From NCBI GenBank assembly GCA_037127255.1, contig JBANSL010000013.1, positions 56,693,688 through 56,757,687 of the forward strand: a stretch of DNA of 64,000 nt. The letters run 5' to 3'. A program made the position numbers and the translations under genes. Positions 48,478 through 59,800 of the stretch are shown here, one piece after another; the stretch's first letter is position 1; each line of letters starts with the position of its first letter. Below the pieces are notes generated by a model, which worked only from the letters and a program-made list of their open reading frames with translations, made no database searches and was not told the DNA's origin. This stretch comes from Persicaria tinctoria (Eukaryota; Streptophyta; Magnoliopsida; Caryophyllales; Polygonaceae).

Positions 48478-49203
48478 CAAACGAACCTGAATAGTGTGGC
48501 ATACATACCAGAGAGTACATATGCAATAGCCTCACCTACAACTATCAGAATACCTCGCAGCTTCTATACACCATTCCTAGAAAAAAAAATGATGCCAAAA
48601 GTCATTATAAATGTCCTCGTTTTTATTTTCATTTCCAAACTAGAACTTTGATCATTTTGCAAAGTTACCACTACAACACAGATCGACAATGGAGTCGGAG
48701 TTGTAGGATTTCATTATTGTCTATATACTCATGAAAGATCTAAGATCAAGTTGGTAAAGCTCACAATCAAGCTCATAGATAAACTATTTATTCAGCAGAT
48801 CTCAAAGCAATGAATTCTCTTGATTCAAAAGCAGAATAACCAGCAATAGAGCCAGACTTACAGAAGTTCATGATCCTCTTGGATATTGTTGCCGACTTCA
48901 ATGATCTCTGACCCAGCCTCAGCTGAATCACCAACCCAAATGCCATAATGGGGGTGATACCAAGCTCAACCACAGTTACATGGCTTGAGGAAAGGATCAC
49001 ACACATCTAGTAGAATGGATCAACACGTGTTAATGAATGAATTCCACAGAGAGGGAGCTAATGTAGACCAAAAATATGAACAGAGAGATGACCTTGAAAA
49101 TGACTTTGTCCCTAAAAGGTATCTTATTGTTGGTACTCTGGACTTCTGGTAGAAATGCAAGGAAAGGTCTAACCAAATGCATCACTTTGAATCCTCCTCC
49201 CAT
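48478..49203 (-). pseudogene. SEC61A: Captured SEC61 alpha (protein translocon) gene fragment, first exons
   Basis: The start codon at 49203 begins MGGGFKVMHLVRPFLAFLPE, essentially the conserved N-terminus of plant Sec61 alpha. The same exon continues, after frame changes near 49095 and ~49040, with KVISLFIFLV and then VILSSSHVTVVELGITPI, the next transmembrane region. A third frame carries IIEVGNNIQEDHELL and ends at a GTAAGT donor (48861). The second exon (from 48576 after CTAG) reads GILIVVGEAIAYVLSGMY with one stop upstream, the following Sec61 block. The intact protein is a ten-helix ER channel for nascent chains. Only the first two exons and their intron are present here, with stops and frameshifts, so it is an inactive transposon-borne capture. 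Confidence 0.92.
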
Positions 49204-49599
49204 TATGAACTAGTATGAATAAGTTATTGCATGTTCAAGACAATTACAGAAAACATCGGCATTACTGACATTCAGTAATTCTTCTACGAAAGTTATACAC
49301 TCTCGACCCTTACCTTTTCTAGATGACAGTATACTTCACATTCATAGCCATATATTTTTAGGCTCAAGAATTGTAAACAACTGGATACTCTTAATTCAAT
49401 TCAAGTTAACCATAGATTATATTGACCATGAATCTGATTGGAACAGCAAGCAATGCAGCAACATCTATCGGATTCTATTAAATCAAGGTTTTCATACAAA
49501 TTCCTGCTTCTGATTTTCGATTCCAAGATAATAGTACGGAATAAACAACCATAAGTGTGAAGTCTAAAGAATAGAGATATCGCTCCAAAAAAATTGAAA

Positions 49600-50060
49600 A
49601 CATAAAACCTTCAACAATGAACACCGGTATGAATAATTACCAAATTGCGGTCAACAACCGCAAAATCAAACGATGGATGAGTCGTTTTCAATCTCCTCCT
49701 TTCTCGATCTCTCTATTGGAAAAAAATACCTTATAATTGGAGGCTCTCTGCTCTCGTGGTTTGAAACAGGCTCTCCGCTCTCATGTGTACAAGAAACAGA
49801 TATGGGGTTCACAGAGGGCTAGATGAAATAGATCTAGAGAGAGATGGGAGAGATGGATGTTTAGGGTTCTTCAATATATCTGGAGAGAAAGGAAGGGCTG
49901 GAGGAAGAAGAACCCCTGCAACCCACGGCGGAGGCGCCACCAGGGAAGCCGCTGAGAGGGCTAAGCTAGTAGGTGAGCAGCCTTAGAATCGCCAGAATCG
50001 TCAAGTGACTGAAATCGCCAGAATCGCCAAGAGGGCTAAGCTTGCTCACTTTCCCCCACA
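49600..50060 (-). other. Possible captured 5' leader region
   Basis: GC-richer than its surroundings, lying upstream of the SEC61A start on the minus strand. It may be the leader/first intron of the captured gene. A 67-codon plus frame at 49783-49986 (Gly/Arg-rich) is probably chance. Confidence 0.3.
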
Positions 50061-50912
50061 AACGTACTGAGTTGGAAAAGATAATCTAAAATTCCCCCCA
50101 TTTTTTTCAAGTGAGGATTTGTGTTTTTTTTTAGGTTGAAAATCCAAATTTCAAAAATTTTGGCTAAGTGTTAGCGACCTAGTTGTATCTTGACCGCTTT
50201 TATTTTGGTATAATTTCAACTAAGTGTATTCCGTGCCTTGTGTGTATTTTTTAAAAATATTTTTTAACATTGTTTAAAAAGTTAAACCGATGTATATATT
50301 ATGTCATTGACATCAAAATTTTTTAAACTGATGTGGTAAATTTTTTTAACATCATGCGTATATCTGACCAATGTAAATAATGTGATGTCTATGAACATAA
50401 TTCTAATAGTGTGTGTAAGGAAACTGGCACTTTAATAATATTGCTTATAGGTAAATGACAAGGACTGGGTTGACAATCAGGTGACAACTTGTTATAACCC
50501 ATAGGTTATATTATTGAGTTGCTTAGGGGACTTGGGACCTAATGCTTCTCGAACTCTATGCAAGAGTTTAGGGAGTTGGTAGTGTAATGAAGCTATACAA
50601 CTCTATGCACAAACTGGTCCCTAGATAATAAGAACTTCAATAACCAAACATGTCGAGATAAGTAGATGAATCCATTCCCGTCATATTCATTCACTCATCG
50701 TTACTATTGCTTTACCTTGCTTACACCTGCATTCACATCAATCGACTGATTTACTTTATTCTCTCTCTTTATTTTGCATAGTTGATAGGTGAACGCACTA
50801 AATACACATTCTTTGTGGGATCGACAAATGTACTTATTCATTATACTAGTGTTTAGTATTGGTTATTTATCTTTGGTGAGAATCAACGACCGGTTTACGT
50901 CTCGTCAAATTT

Positions 50913-50932
50913 TGGCGCCATTACCGAATAGC
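50913..50932 (+). promoter_or_regulatory. Decayed Asp-tRNA-type primer-binding site
   Basis: TGGCGCCATTACCGAATAGC versus the usual TGGCGCCGTTGCCGGGGA: the first seven bases are intact, and later differences are mostly G to A. Confidence 0.7.
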
Positions 50933-51233
50933 GTTGTTTAATTTAGTGTATTGTTTTCTTGTTAACTAGTGTCATGGACCGGTCTCACGGTTCGCAATAC
51001 CCCGCTGCTGATGTTTTCTTTCCGAAGATGTTGAAGTTTGTGTAGGCACATGACGAGAAGTTTCATCATTTCTTCAAAATCGTAATAATGCAAGGCTGAT
51101 TTCAAATGGAGAAGCCAAATGAAAGGATTGCAGTAGCACTATATGTGCCCGAAGGCGCGGCTTCTAGAGTGATAGATCGCATGACAAAACTTATATACCT
51201 AGTTGTAGAGATCCAGGGGCATTATCCAACACG

Positions 51234-51686
51234 TTGTGGAATATCACATACAACTTAGCCGTGTTGATTATACTAGAAGAAGTGTGTGCCTTGACCCCTC
51301 AAGGGAAGAAAACGAAGATCCTCGAAGAGTTAAGGTTCTTGGAGATACTACTATCCACATCTAATTGGAGCCTAGAACGGAGAAGAGAATATGAGGTGAT
51401 GGTACGCTTATTTTCAGCAGAGCGAGAAGCAGAATTAGAATCCAAGCCTCATGCCAGACAAGACAATAGCCCAAGCATCGATATCAAAAAAGAAGACGGA
51501 AGCTCGATACTTGCTATCATGGAGCCTCATGAGTTGACGCATGAGGAGCCATGTATGCTGGCTCCTTGTCCACCTGAAGATTCCTCGAACCACCCCTCCC
51601 AAGAAGGCGAAGGAGTCATAAAGTTGAAGCTATTGCAATCGCCGGGAGAAATTTTTCACGAGTATATCCTACGGGGGGGAAGATGA
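51234..51686 (+). CDS. Unknown protein of the Athila-like element
   Basis: 150 codons from an ATG to TGA. Charged, Glu/Arg/Leu-rich with probable helices in the first 70 residues (EELRFLEILLSTSNWSLERR), then an acidic, Pro/Ser-rich tail. It lies where gag/linker would be expected, after a short decayed frame starting at 50974 (MDRSHGSQYPAADVFF) that has stops at ~51042 and ~51090. I recognise no domain. It could be a diverged gag remnant or an element-specific protein. Confidence 0.4.
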   Translation: MWNITYNLAVLIILEEVCALTPQGKKTKILEELRFLEILLSTSNWSLERRREYEVMVRLFSAEREAELESKPHARQDNSPSIDIKKEDGSSILAIMEPHELTHEEPCMLAPCPPEDSSNHPSQEGEGVIKLKLLQSPGEIFHEYILRGGR

Positions 51687-51705
51687 GTTCTTTTATGAAG
51701 AAGAG

Positions 51706-51951
51706 ATGACATGTTGCATACTTGAAGAGATGAGCGCAGAAGTGAGAAGACTCACCGAATCCTTGAGCAATGGGAGTCTTGAGAGGTTAGGATGTTTCGA
51801 GCTATTGGAACTCTTATGCGAGTTGGGCAACAAGGTTAAAGAAGAGGAATCCCTGATAGCGATGTTTTTGGAATCGCTCGCTTCAACATCCGATCCAATA
51901 AACCAAGATGAGGAGGAGGAAAATTCGGTGCTGAGTAACACAGAGTCTTAG
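51706..51951 (+). CDS. Second unknown acidic frame of the Athila-like element
   Basis: 81 codons, Glu/Leu/Ser-rich, likely helical (MSAEVRRLTESLSNGSLERL) with an acidic C-terminus (NQDEEEENS). It starts 20 bp after the preceding stop in another phase and may be its continuation after a frameshift. No family recognised. Confidence 0.35.
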   Translation: MTCCILEEMSAEVRRLTESLSNGSLERLGCFELLELLCELGNKVKEEESLIAMFLESLASTSDPINQDEEEENSVLSNTES

Positions 51952-52189
51952 GAGATGTCCAAGGAGATCGAGTGTGAGTTGGTTGATGTCTCTAAAGTAG
52001 CCATGTCTTTATGCATATTTTAGTTCCATATTCTTTACACTTTGCATATTTCGGGTTGGGAATATGTCAAATTTATGTAGTTTATGTTTATTTGTCAAAA
52101 ATGGAGATCTACATAAGTTTCTGTTTAATATTGCAGAATATGGAACCATTTCGGGAGAAAATCAAGAAGCAAGAACCGGAGCTCAAAGT

Positions 52190-52700
52190 TACTCGACATC
52201 GACAAGCCTTAGTCGATATCGACAAATCATGCCTGGACACACCCTAGTCGAGGAGCACATGTCGAGGATCTGAAGACGAGCCAACCCTACTCCAGGAGGT
52301 TCCTCGAGATCGAGTAGTTACCTCGAGATCAACAAAACCCGGAGCCAAGGAGGGATTACCCGGAGTCGAGGAGAGATTACCCGGAGTCGAGGAGAGATTA
52401 CCCGAGGAGACCGAGAAGTTACCCGACCTGGCGCCCGGACACCTTACTCGAGATCGAGGACTTTCCTCGATGTCGACAAAGCTGAACGCATATCCGAGCA
52501 TGTCGAGAAGGGTTGCTCGACAACACCAGGGGACCTAGTCGATGAGCCACCATTACTCGAGATCGAGGAGAATTCCTCGAGATCGAGGACACTTGTGAGC
52601 CATGTCCGAGCCACATCGAGGACCAGCAACCCGAGACGCCGAGCCACTGAAGTCGACGTCACTTATACTCGAGATCGAGTAGACTTCCTCGAGATCGAGG
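52190..52700 (+). repeat. Cluster of TCGAGATCGA/TCGATATCGA-type palindromes
   Basis: Repeats such as GTCGATATCGAC (52213), TACTCGAGATCGAGGA, CCTCGAGATCGAGTAG and GGAGTCGAGGAGAGATTACC occur at least a dozen times. They share the YTCGANATCGAR core with the clusters at 13403 and 14945. Frames here are interrupted by stops. Confidence 0.88.
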
Positions 52701-53280
52701 AACTTTCCAGAGGCCGCGTAACGCGTTGTGAGTTGTCCTACTCGGATTGGGATTCCTTGGAGCCGAAGATTGCCGAGTCTATCCGATTCTATCAAGTTAC
52801 ATCATGGAGAAGAAGATTTATCCACTTGAAGACTCTTAGATATAATTCCCTTTTTTAGATTTAATTATGTTATGGCATATATTTATCTTTAATGTTTTAG
52901 ATATAGATTTAGATATAGATAGATGTTTCTGTCCTTGAATAGCAAGGATTAGAAGCATATAAATAAAGCCCATGGGGCTGATTTCTAGTAATTCAATTTC
53001 AGTAGGAGAAGTAGTAGAGAGAGAGAGAGAGTGAGTGGCCAAGAGGAGTTGGTGAAGCGAGAGTGGAATTGGCTTCCTTTGGTTGTAAGCTCTGTTTGAT
53101 TTATTGCAATAAGTTTCCTTTCAATCAATGTCTTAGGTTGCGATGAAGCGCGAGTAGTCCACCCACTTTTAGGGTTGGGGCGAGCCCGACGATAGCCACG
53201 CGTGTCTGAGGTAAAGATTCGACTTTTATCATGTTTTGAGCATCTACTACTTGTTATGTGTTTATTACCCATCTAATGGA

Positions 53281-53961
53281 GGTCCATGCTAACAACTTGG
53301 ATTGTAAACATAAAATCTGGTTTGCTGTACTTTATTTATATTTTATTTGCAATCTCGATTTCCTCCTACAACATTGATGCACCCTCATCTACTCAACAAA
53401 GCCTTCACCAGAGGGCCGGAATTGGATCCAATTGTTGTGGCTCCCGCATAATGAATGGAAGTTGTGATAGGGAAAATCCCGTCATTATAGCACAAGGGCA
53501 TTCTGGTCTTTTACCAAGTAAGTCGATTATTTTTATCACACGAGATTATCTTAAATAACAGTTAAAAACGACATCAATATTTATGCGGTATCATAATCAA
53601 TAAATTTGAATATTCAATATGACATTAATCCGAAAACCGTTTCGTCTATTAATTACGATACCGATTTCGTGCATTAAGAGCGTTGACCGAATTAAATACG
53701 GTAACGTTTATTTAATATCATGACGATTTCTTTTATTGAATACTCGACTAGTATAAATAAGAGGAGATATATTCGGATTATGGAGAACAATGACTGACTT
53801 GAGCGTCGGAGGGTCCTCCGGGGGAGACAAGCCCCACCCCGACCTAGTTTGTTCTTGTTTTACAAGTTATGGTTCGGGTGGAGTCGATGGTCAAAATCGA
53901 TCTCCTTCAACCACTATGATGCAGATTTTATGCAGAAATTGATGAATACGAAGACCATTTT
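53281..53961 (+). repeat. LTR-like fragment interrupted by the second Tekay element
   Basis: Contains a TATA-like box (AGTATAAATAAGAGG, 53749) followed by TGACTTGAGCGTCGGAGG and a GGGGGAGACAAGCCCC block, a layout often seen in R/U5 regions of Ty3/gypsy Tat-type LTRs. It stops at 53961 where the Tekay LTR begins; the remainder should lie beyond the window. Confidence 0.45.
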
Positions 53962-56379
53962 TGTAAGGGCTCGGATTTTTTTTTCTTTTCTTCCGGAAAA
54001 AGTGAATTAAAAATGAAATTAAAATCGATTTTAAAACTCGTTTAGCGGGATTCGGGAAAACTAACATTTGAAAACTAATTTCGGGATTCAAAATTCGCGT
54101 ATTCGGGATCTATTTCCGGGTATTGGTTAACCAATTTCACACTCAACCTCTCACCCACTCCCCCCCTACCTTGTCCTGCAACCCAAGCCCATTCCCCGCC
54201 TATATCACCCCGTCCCTTCCCCTGGTTCACCATCACCCACGCCCTCCCTCGCCATCACTCTCTTCCCACCCTCCTCCTTGCTCCCTCCTTCCTCAAGGGC
54301 TGCAGCAGCAGCAGCTGGACACCATCGCCACCATCCCGACGCCGCCCTAGAGGCCCTAGCGCCTCCATCGAGCCATCGGAGCTCCACCACCTCGCTCGAG
54401 CGCAAACTCCGTTCGGTAAGCTTCGACCTCTTGTTCGATCCGAAATTCCATGGATGAACCTTCCTTTAACCTTCCTTTACCCTCCTAGGTTGAATCCGAG
54501 GTTCCTCCCTCTCCGACGCAACGAATCGAGCCTTCGGCGAGCTCCGACGAAGCTCCGACGTCCGCGAACACCTCGGTGAGCCTCGTTCATTCTTCCCTTT
54601 AGCTTCAATCCGTGTGCGTGTGTCTTTAGTGTGATTGGGATTGAGGGTCTGTGAGGTTGAGAGGGGTCGGAAATGGAAGGAGAGCCAAGCTCCACCAAGA
54701 AGGGCCGAACCAGTCCGACGCGGAGGAAGAAGACGACATGCTGCGGGCGCCGCAAATTGCTGCGGGCGCCGCACATGCTGCGGGCGCCGCAATTTGCCGC
54801 GGCCGCGGCACTGTTTGTCCATGTAAGTTTAGTTGCGTTTTGGCGGGCGTTTTGGTCATTTGAATTATTTGTTTAAATAATTAATATTAATTGGGGATTA
54901 AGGTATAAAAATATTATTATTTTTTTTAGAGATTTTATAAAAGGTTAAAAAGTGATTTAATAAATAAATTAAAAAGGGAATTTAGCGAGTATTTTCAAGG
55001 GGTCAGAAATCTTGACTGTTTAATTCGGATTTGAAACGATTTTGAAGCTAACTTGGGAATAAGACGATGACTAATAGCGTGGTATTGTGGTGAATTTCAC
55101 AAGAGATTAAATGTTCGATATTTATGATGATGATATATATGGAAAGTATAAGTATGATATATATAGGGAGTATATTTTTTAAACTGATAAGTTGACAAGT
55201 TATGATGAATGGTATGAGATAAGAGATGGTTGATCGTGATAAATTGAAAGTATGATTGATGCAAGCTTACTTATCTATCTGCTAATTTGAGTGAGTAATA
55301 TATGTGTTCAGAAAGGCTATAGAAGTATACTTAGTATATTCTCGTTATGTGATTAGGTGATATTCTGTGATCGTGACTACTGTGTGCTGGATTATTCTTT
55401 TGCTGATCTTCTCTCCAGGTAAGTACCTCCGGGGCTTACTCAGTAACCAGTACCTCCTGCCTGATGTGTCATATAGTATGTAGGTGCTGCATATGCATAA
55501 GAGCATATCATGTAGTATCATGCTTAGGAATTGCATTTACAAATGAGTATCCTTATTCTGTATGCGTTTGAATACAGAACGGCCGTTACCTGTGAGTCCT
55601 AGAGTCCTTGCTAGGGTCATAGGGCAGCCCAGCTTCATCGGGTGTTGTCCTCCTCGAGTCTTTATATATATCACAAGATACGAGATGGGCATGAGATATG
55701 ATATGATGATGATGAGATTTGATATGATTATAGCATCGAACTGGCCAGTCTCCACCTTGTCTGGAAGAGGGGTGGTGGTAAAAGAGGGATATACCGCTTG
55801 GTATTCTTTGTTAAGGCCTTCCTCAATATTCTGCACATATGAATTAGGAGCATGATAGTGTGGTTTTATTTCAGTACTGCATGAAGGCATCCTTTATTCT
55901 AGGTATAGGCGTATTATATGTCCTCAGCGCGGTCAGAGGACCCGCAAGCGGACTCTTGGCCTGACTTGGTGGTATAGTTTCAGGTACCCGATCTTCTACT
56001 TGATTTTATGCTGGTATGACGGGGTCCATTCATATGGCGGAGAGTGAGTGTATGAACCCTGACTTCACCAAACTCATGCTTTTTGGATTTCTTCCTATTA
56101 CACTCCGTTTTGACCCGGCTCTGCCGTGGCACTGGTTGTATTGTTTTCATAACTTCCGCCATGTGCATGATAAAGGTTTTCGCGCGTTGTAGACTTAGGA
56201 CAGGTACAGGGGTTTACCCCGGGGTCTCCAACGGACCTTCCCGGTTTGGGTGCGAAATCCCACTTTAAACTGCGCATCTTCGATTTCAAACCTTCAACCT
56301 GTACTCGGGGCGCAAGATCACAACGAGGGGTTTCATCCCTCGAAACGTAACTCGGGAATCATAATCCCGGGCCGTTACA
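53962..56379 (+). repeat. Tekay-type 5' LTR (copy 2)
   Basis: Begins TGTAAGGGCTCGG and ends GGGCCGTTACA. Contains a GC-rich block with only three half-units of the GGCGCC repeat (54737-54791). Confidence 0.93.
54737..54791 (+). repeat. GGCGCC minisatellite, short allele (three half-units)
   Basis: Half-units CATGCTGCGGGCGCCGCA (18 bp) and AATTGCTGCGGGCGCCGCA (19 bp) alternate: 18+19+18. Confidence 0.95.
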
Positions 56380-56383
56380 AAGG

Positions 56384-56396
56384 TGGTATTAGAGCC
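56384..56396 (+). promoter_or_regulatory. Primer-binding site (initiator Met tRNA type)
   Basis: TGGTATTAGAGCC, five bases after the LTR end, with one C-to-T change from the usual TGGTATCAGAGCC. Confidence 0.9.
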
Positions 56397-56857
56397 AGGT
56401 TTTGCAATCCGAGTACAATAGGTTGAAGATGGTTTTGAAAATCGCCCAATGTTTTCAAATGGGTTTGAGAAATGCTTTAAAAAGGGAAAAATGAATTTAA
56501 TTGGAATTAAAATGTAAAATGAATAAAGGGGAAATAATCTCGTGGGTAGAGACCAAAGCGATAGACCTCCCTTATGGATGTAGAACTCGGGGAACGGTAG
56601 GCAAAATAATAGCTTTGATTTACAGATGGGCCTAGATAACTCCAAGGAACACCATGGAGGTTGGAGTGTCGAGTTAGGTGACCGTGAGGTTTTGCCCCTC
56701 CGGTCAGCCGTCCCTCGAAGGACGGCATAGATCGTCTCTATGCGTAATTTATACATATATGCAATTATGCCTGAGGGCGATCCTCCTTGAAGGGGATTAT
56801 ATTAATCGTCGAGTGCTTCTGTGCTGAGTGTTTAAATTAACCGTTCATGTAGTACTC

Positions 56858-59800
56858 ATGGTCGATACTAGACGCGGGTCTGTTGGGCGTGGGGGTAGGG
56901 CACATCGTGGTCGGGGACGCCCTCGTCGGATTGCTGTTGAGAACGTCGAGGAGCGCGCTGCTGACGATCACGTTGAGGAGCGAGCTTCACCTCCATCGGC
57001 TGACGACCAGATTCCGATCCCCACAGAGACTAGACTAGGACAGTTAGAGGCGGCACTTCACGACATTCTGAGCGAGTTACGGGGAAGATCCCGATCTGGA
57101 GCACCGACGCCCGAGGTTCCTGTTCAGCCAGCTGAGCCCGTAGCCGATGCATGCCCTGAGAAGCGCGTCGACTGGGTCAAGACATTAGCTCAGTGCTGTC
57201 CTCCGGCTTTTACTGGAGAGGTTCGGGGGGATATTGAGAGATGGTTCCGTGAGATGGATGGGTTGTTCGACCATGTTGCTGTCCCCGCTTCCGAGAGACA
57301 GAGACTTGCCGCAGGCCGTCTACAGGGAGACGCTTTTGACCGCTGGTCTTTATTTAAGATAGATCAGGCTGAGTGGACCTACGAGGAGTTTAGGGACCTG
57401 ATGCTGAGAGAGTACCGCCCTCCTGGGATTGAGATATCCCGACAGGTGTCCTTTATGCGAGCCTACTACAACCGATCAGCTTCTGTCTCTACCATCGTTC
57501 GCCAGTTCAAGAAGGAAATGGTTTATTGTGCTCACTTGTGCCCTTCCGATGAGAGCCGGATTCGCATGTTATCGATGAGACTGCCGCCTCCAGTACTTCT
57601 GCATGCCTCTAGCTTGGGAGCTGTCAGCTTTGATCGATTCTTGGAGGTCATCCTCCTGTACGACCAGCAGCGGATCTTGTCCGAGACTGCATACACCACT
57701 TCTCGCCCTGAGGCGAAGAGAGCGAGACCAGCGGATGGTCGCGGAGACGACAGATCCAGGAGAGGAGGCTATGGAGGAGGATTTAGAGGGGGATATCACG
57801 GAGTTACACCGAGGGCACCCCAGCCGCCCGGTCCAGCTGTTTATGGAGAAGATGCACGAGTGAGGAGTGTCACTTGCCATGGATGCTTCGAGAGGGGTCA
57901 TTATGTCGCTTCCTGCCCAGATCGTTCGATTGTCTGCTTCACTTGCGGCACCATGGGGCACAGAGCTGCCCGTTGTCCCCAGGACGGTAGAGCCCCGTCG
58001 ACTGCACAGCCACCAAGACTTCCTGCGGCTCCACAGCCGCCACTGCTGACTTATCCCCAGGGTCAAGGGCGAGGAGATGCTTCTGGTAGAGTTCGAGGAG
58101 GAGGTAGAGGAGGTAGAGGAGGTAGAGGTTACGATCGTGGAGGCAGAGGGCCGTCAGGGCCAGGTCAGGGTAGAGGTTCGTCATCTTCAGGGCCATCTGG
58201 GTCCGGGTATGATCGTGGCCAGAGTTCCGGAGGCCGAGGACCAGCATTACCCCCACCGCCCCCTCGTGTTCCAGATGAGAGCTGATGACCGTACTGCCCC
58301 TACTTCCGCAGGTACTATACATTTCCATGATGCGTGCTTGTCTATATTGTTTGACACTGGTGCTACTCACTGCTTCATAGCAGAGGCGTGCGTTGCTAGG
58401 CTGAGCCTGAGTTGCACGAGTGGTTTAACCCTTACTATTGGTCTAGCGGACGGGGCAAAGGTTAGTACGAGTCGAGAGATTTTAGGTTGCCCCATCCATA
58501 TAGGTGAGCGTGAGTGGCCAACCGACCTTATTTTCATGCCATTGAGGATGGATGATCTCATTCTGGGTATGGATTTCATGGACCACTATGGAGCGATCAT
58601 CAATCTGAGGACGAGGACGGTGTCTATCTTGGCGGATGACGGGACTGAGCACCAGGTTTGGGGGAGCGACCCCAAGAGGAACGGAGCGCTCATTAGCGCA
58701 ATCAGAGCCGCCAGACTTCTAGACCAGGGATGCATAGGGTATTGGTGTTACGCTTTAGAGGTGGATCGCACACATCCCAGCTTGGCAGATGTCCCTGTTG
58801 TGAGAGACTTCGCAGATGTGTTTCCAGATGAGCTACCGGGACTTCCCCCACCGAGAGAGGTTGACTTTGGGATCGAGCTAGACCCAGGCACCAGACCTAT
58901 TTCACGAGTCCCTTACCGCATGGCACCGACGGAGATGGCGGAGCTGAAGGCTCAGTTGGAGGAGCTAGCCGAGAAGGGTTACATCAAGCCTAGTGCATCA
59001 CCTTGGGGAGCACCAGTGTTGTTCGTCAAGAAGAAGGACGGGTCATTGAGACTATGCATCGATTATAGGGAGCTGTACCATGCGACGGTGAAGAACCGTT
59101 ATCCCCTTCCCAGGATTGACGACCTGTTGGATCAGTTGCAGGGCGCCGTTGTTTTCTCGAAGATTGATTTGAGGTCGGGTTATCACCAGCTGAGAGTGAA
59201 GCCAGAGGATGTCCAGAAGACCGCTTTTAGGACTCCCTATGGTCACTACGAGTTCGTGGTCATGCCGTTTGGGCTGACCAATGCACCAGCTGCTTTCATG
59301 GAACTCATGAACCGCGTGTTCATTGACTACCTCGACAGATTCGTCATTGTCTTCATAGATGACATTTTAGTCTACTCGAGGAGTAGAGAGGAGCACGAGG
59401 AGCATTTGAGGATCGTGCTCGAGACGCTGAGGAAACATCAGTTGTATGGGAAATATAGCAAGTGCGAGTTCTAGCTCAGAGAGGTGGCTTTCTTAGGCCA
59501 TGTGATTTCAGCTGAGGGAGTCGCCGTGGATCCGGCGAAGATTGATGCTATCGTTGCTTGGGAGGTGCCCAAGAACGTCAAGGACATCCGCTCGTTTCTA
59601 GGATTGGCCAGTTACTACAGGAGATTCGTTCAGGGTTTCTCGAGCATTGCTAGGTCGATGACGCAGCTGCTGAAGAAGGATGTTCCTTTTGAGTGGAGTG
59701 TGGAGTGTCAGGCCAGCTTTGAGCTTCTGAAGAAGAAGCTGACGACCGCCCCAGTACTAGCATTGCCAGAAGGGACAGAGGACTTCGTCGTCTACACAGA

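Larger units (their letters stand above)
45547..50411. mobile_element. Second CACTA-like non-autonomous element with captured SEC61 alpha exons
   Basis: The right end reads TTCTAATAGTG, i.e. CACTATTAGAA in reverse complement, followed inward by ATAGACATCAC. The left end reads TTAGTAAACGTCTAGACATC without the terminal CAC. Subterminal GATGTC/GACATC/ACCGATG motifs occur at 45550-46100 and 50270-50400. It is the same family as the 5714-11277 element (shared TAGACATC after the terminus). No transposase. The interior carries minus-strand exon fragments. Confidence 0.75.
50412..53280 (+). mobile_element. Degenerate Athila-like non-autonomous LTR element
   Basis: 50412-50910 resembles the end of an Athila-type LTR (for example TGTGGGATCGACAAATG). 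A decayed Asp-type primer site is at 50913, then an ATG (50974) with a broken frame, two open frames of unknown product, and a 3' region with TCGAGATCGA palindromes like those in the 11741-15924 element. No polymerase. 52930-53270 has a TATA-like box (TATAAATAAAG, 52959) and LTR-like features. No matching LTR pair could be made, so the right boundary is uncertain. Confidence 0.55.

Noticed and set aside
5714..50411. A single giant CACTA element spanning the CACTA terminus at 5714 and the one at 50411
   Set aside because: Each outer end has its own matching inner end (near 11277 and 45547), and the old LTR resumes immediately after 11277, so two separate elements explain the data better.
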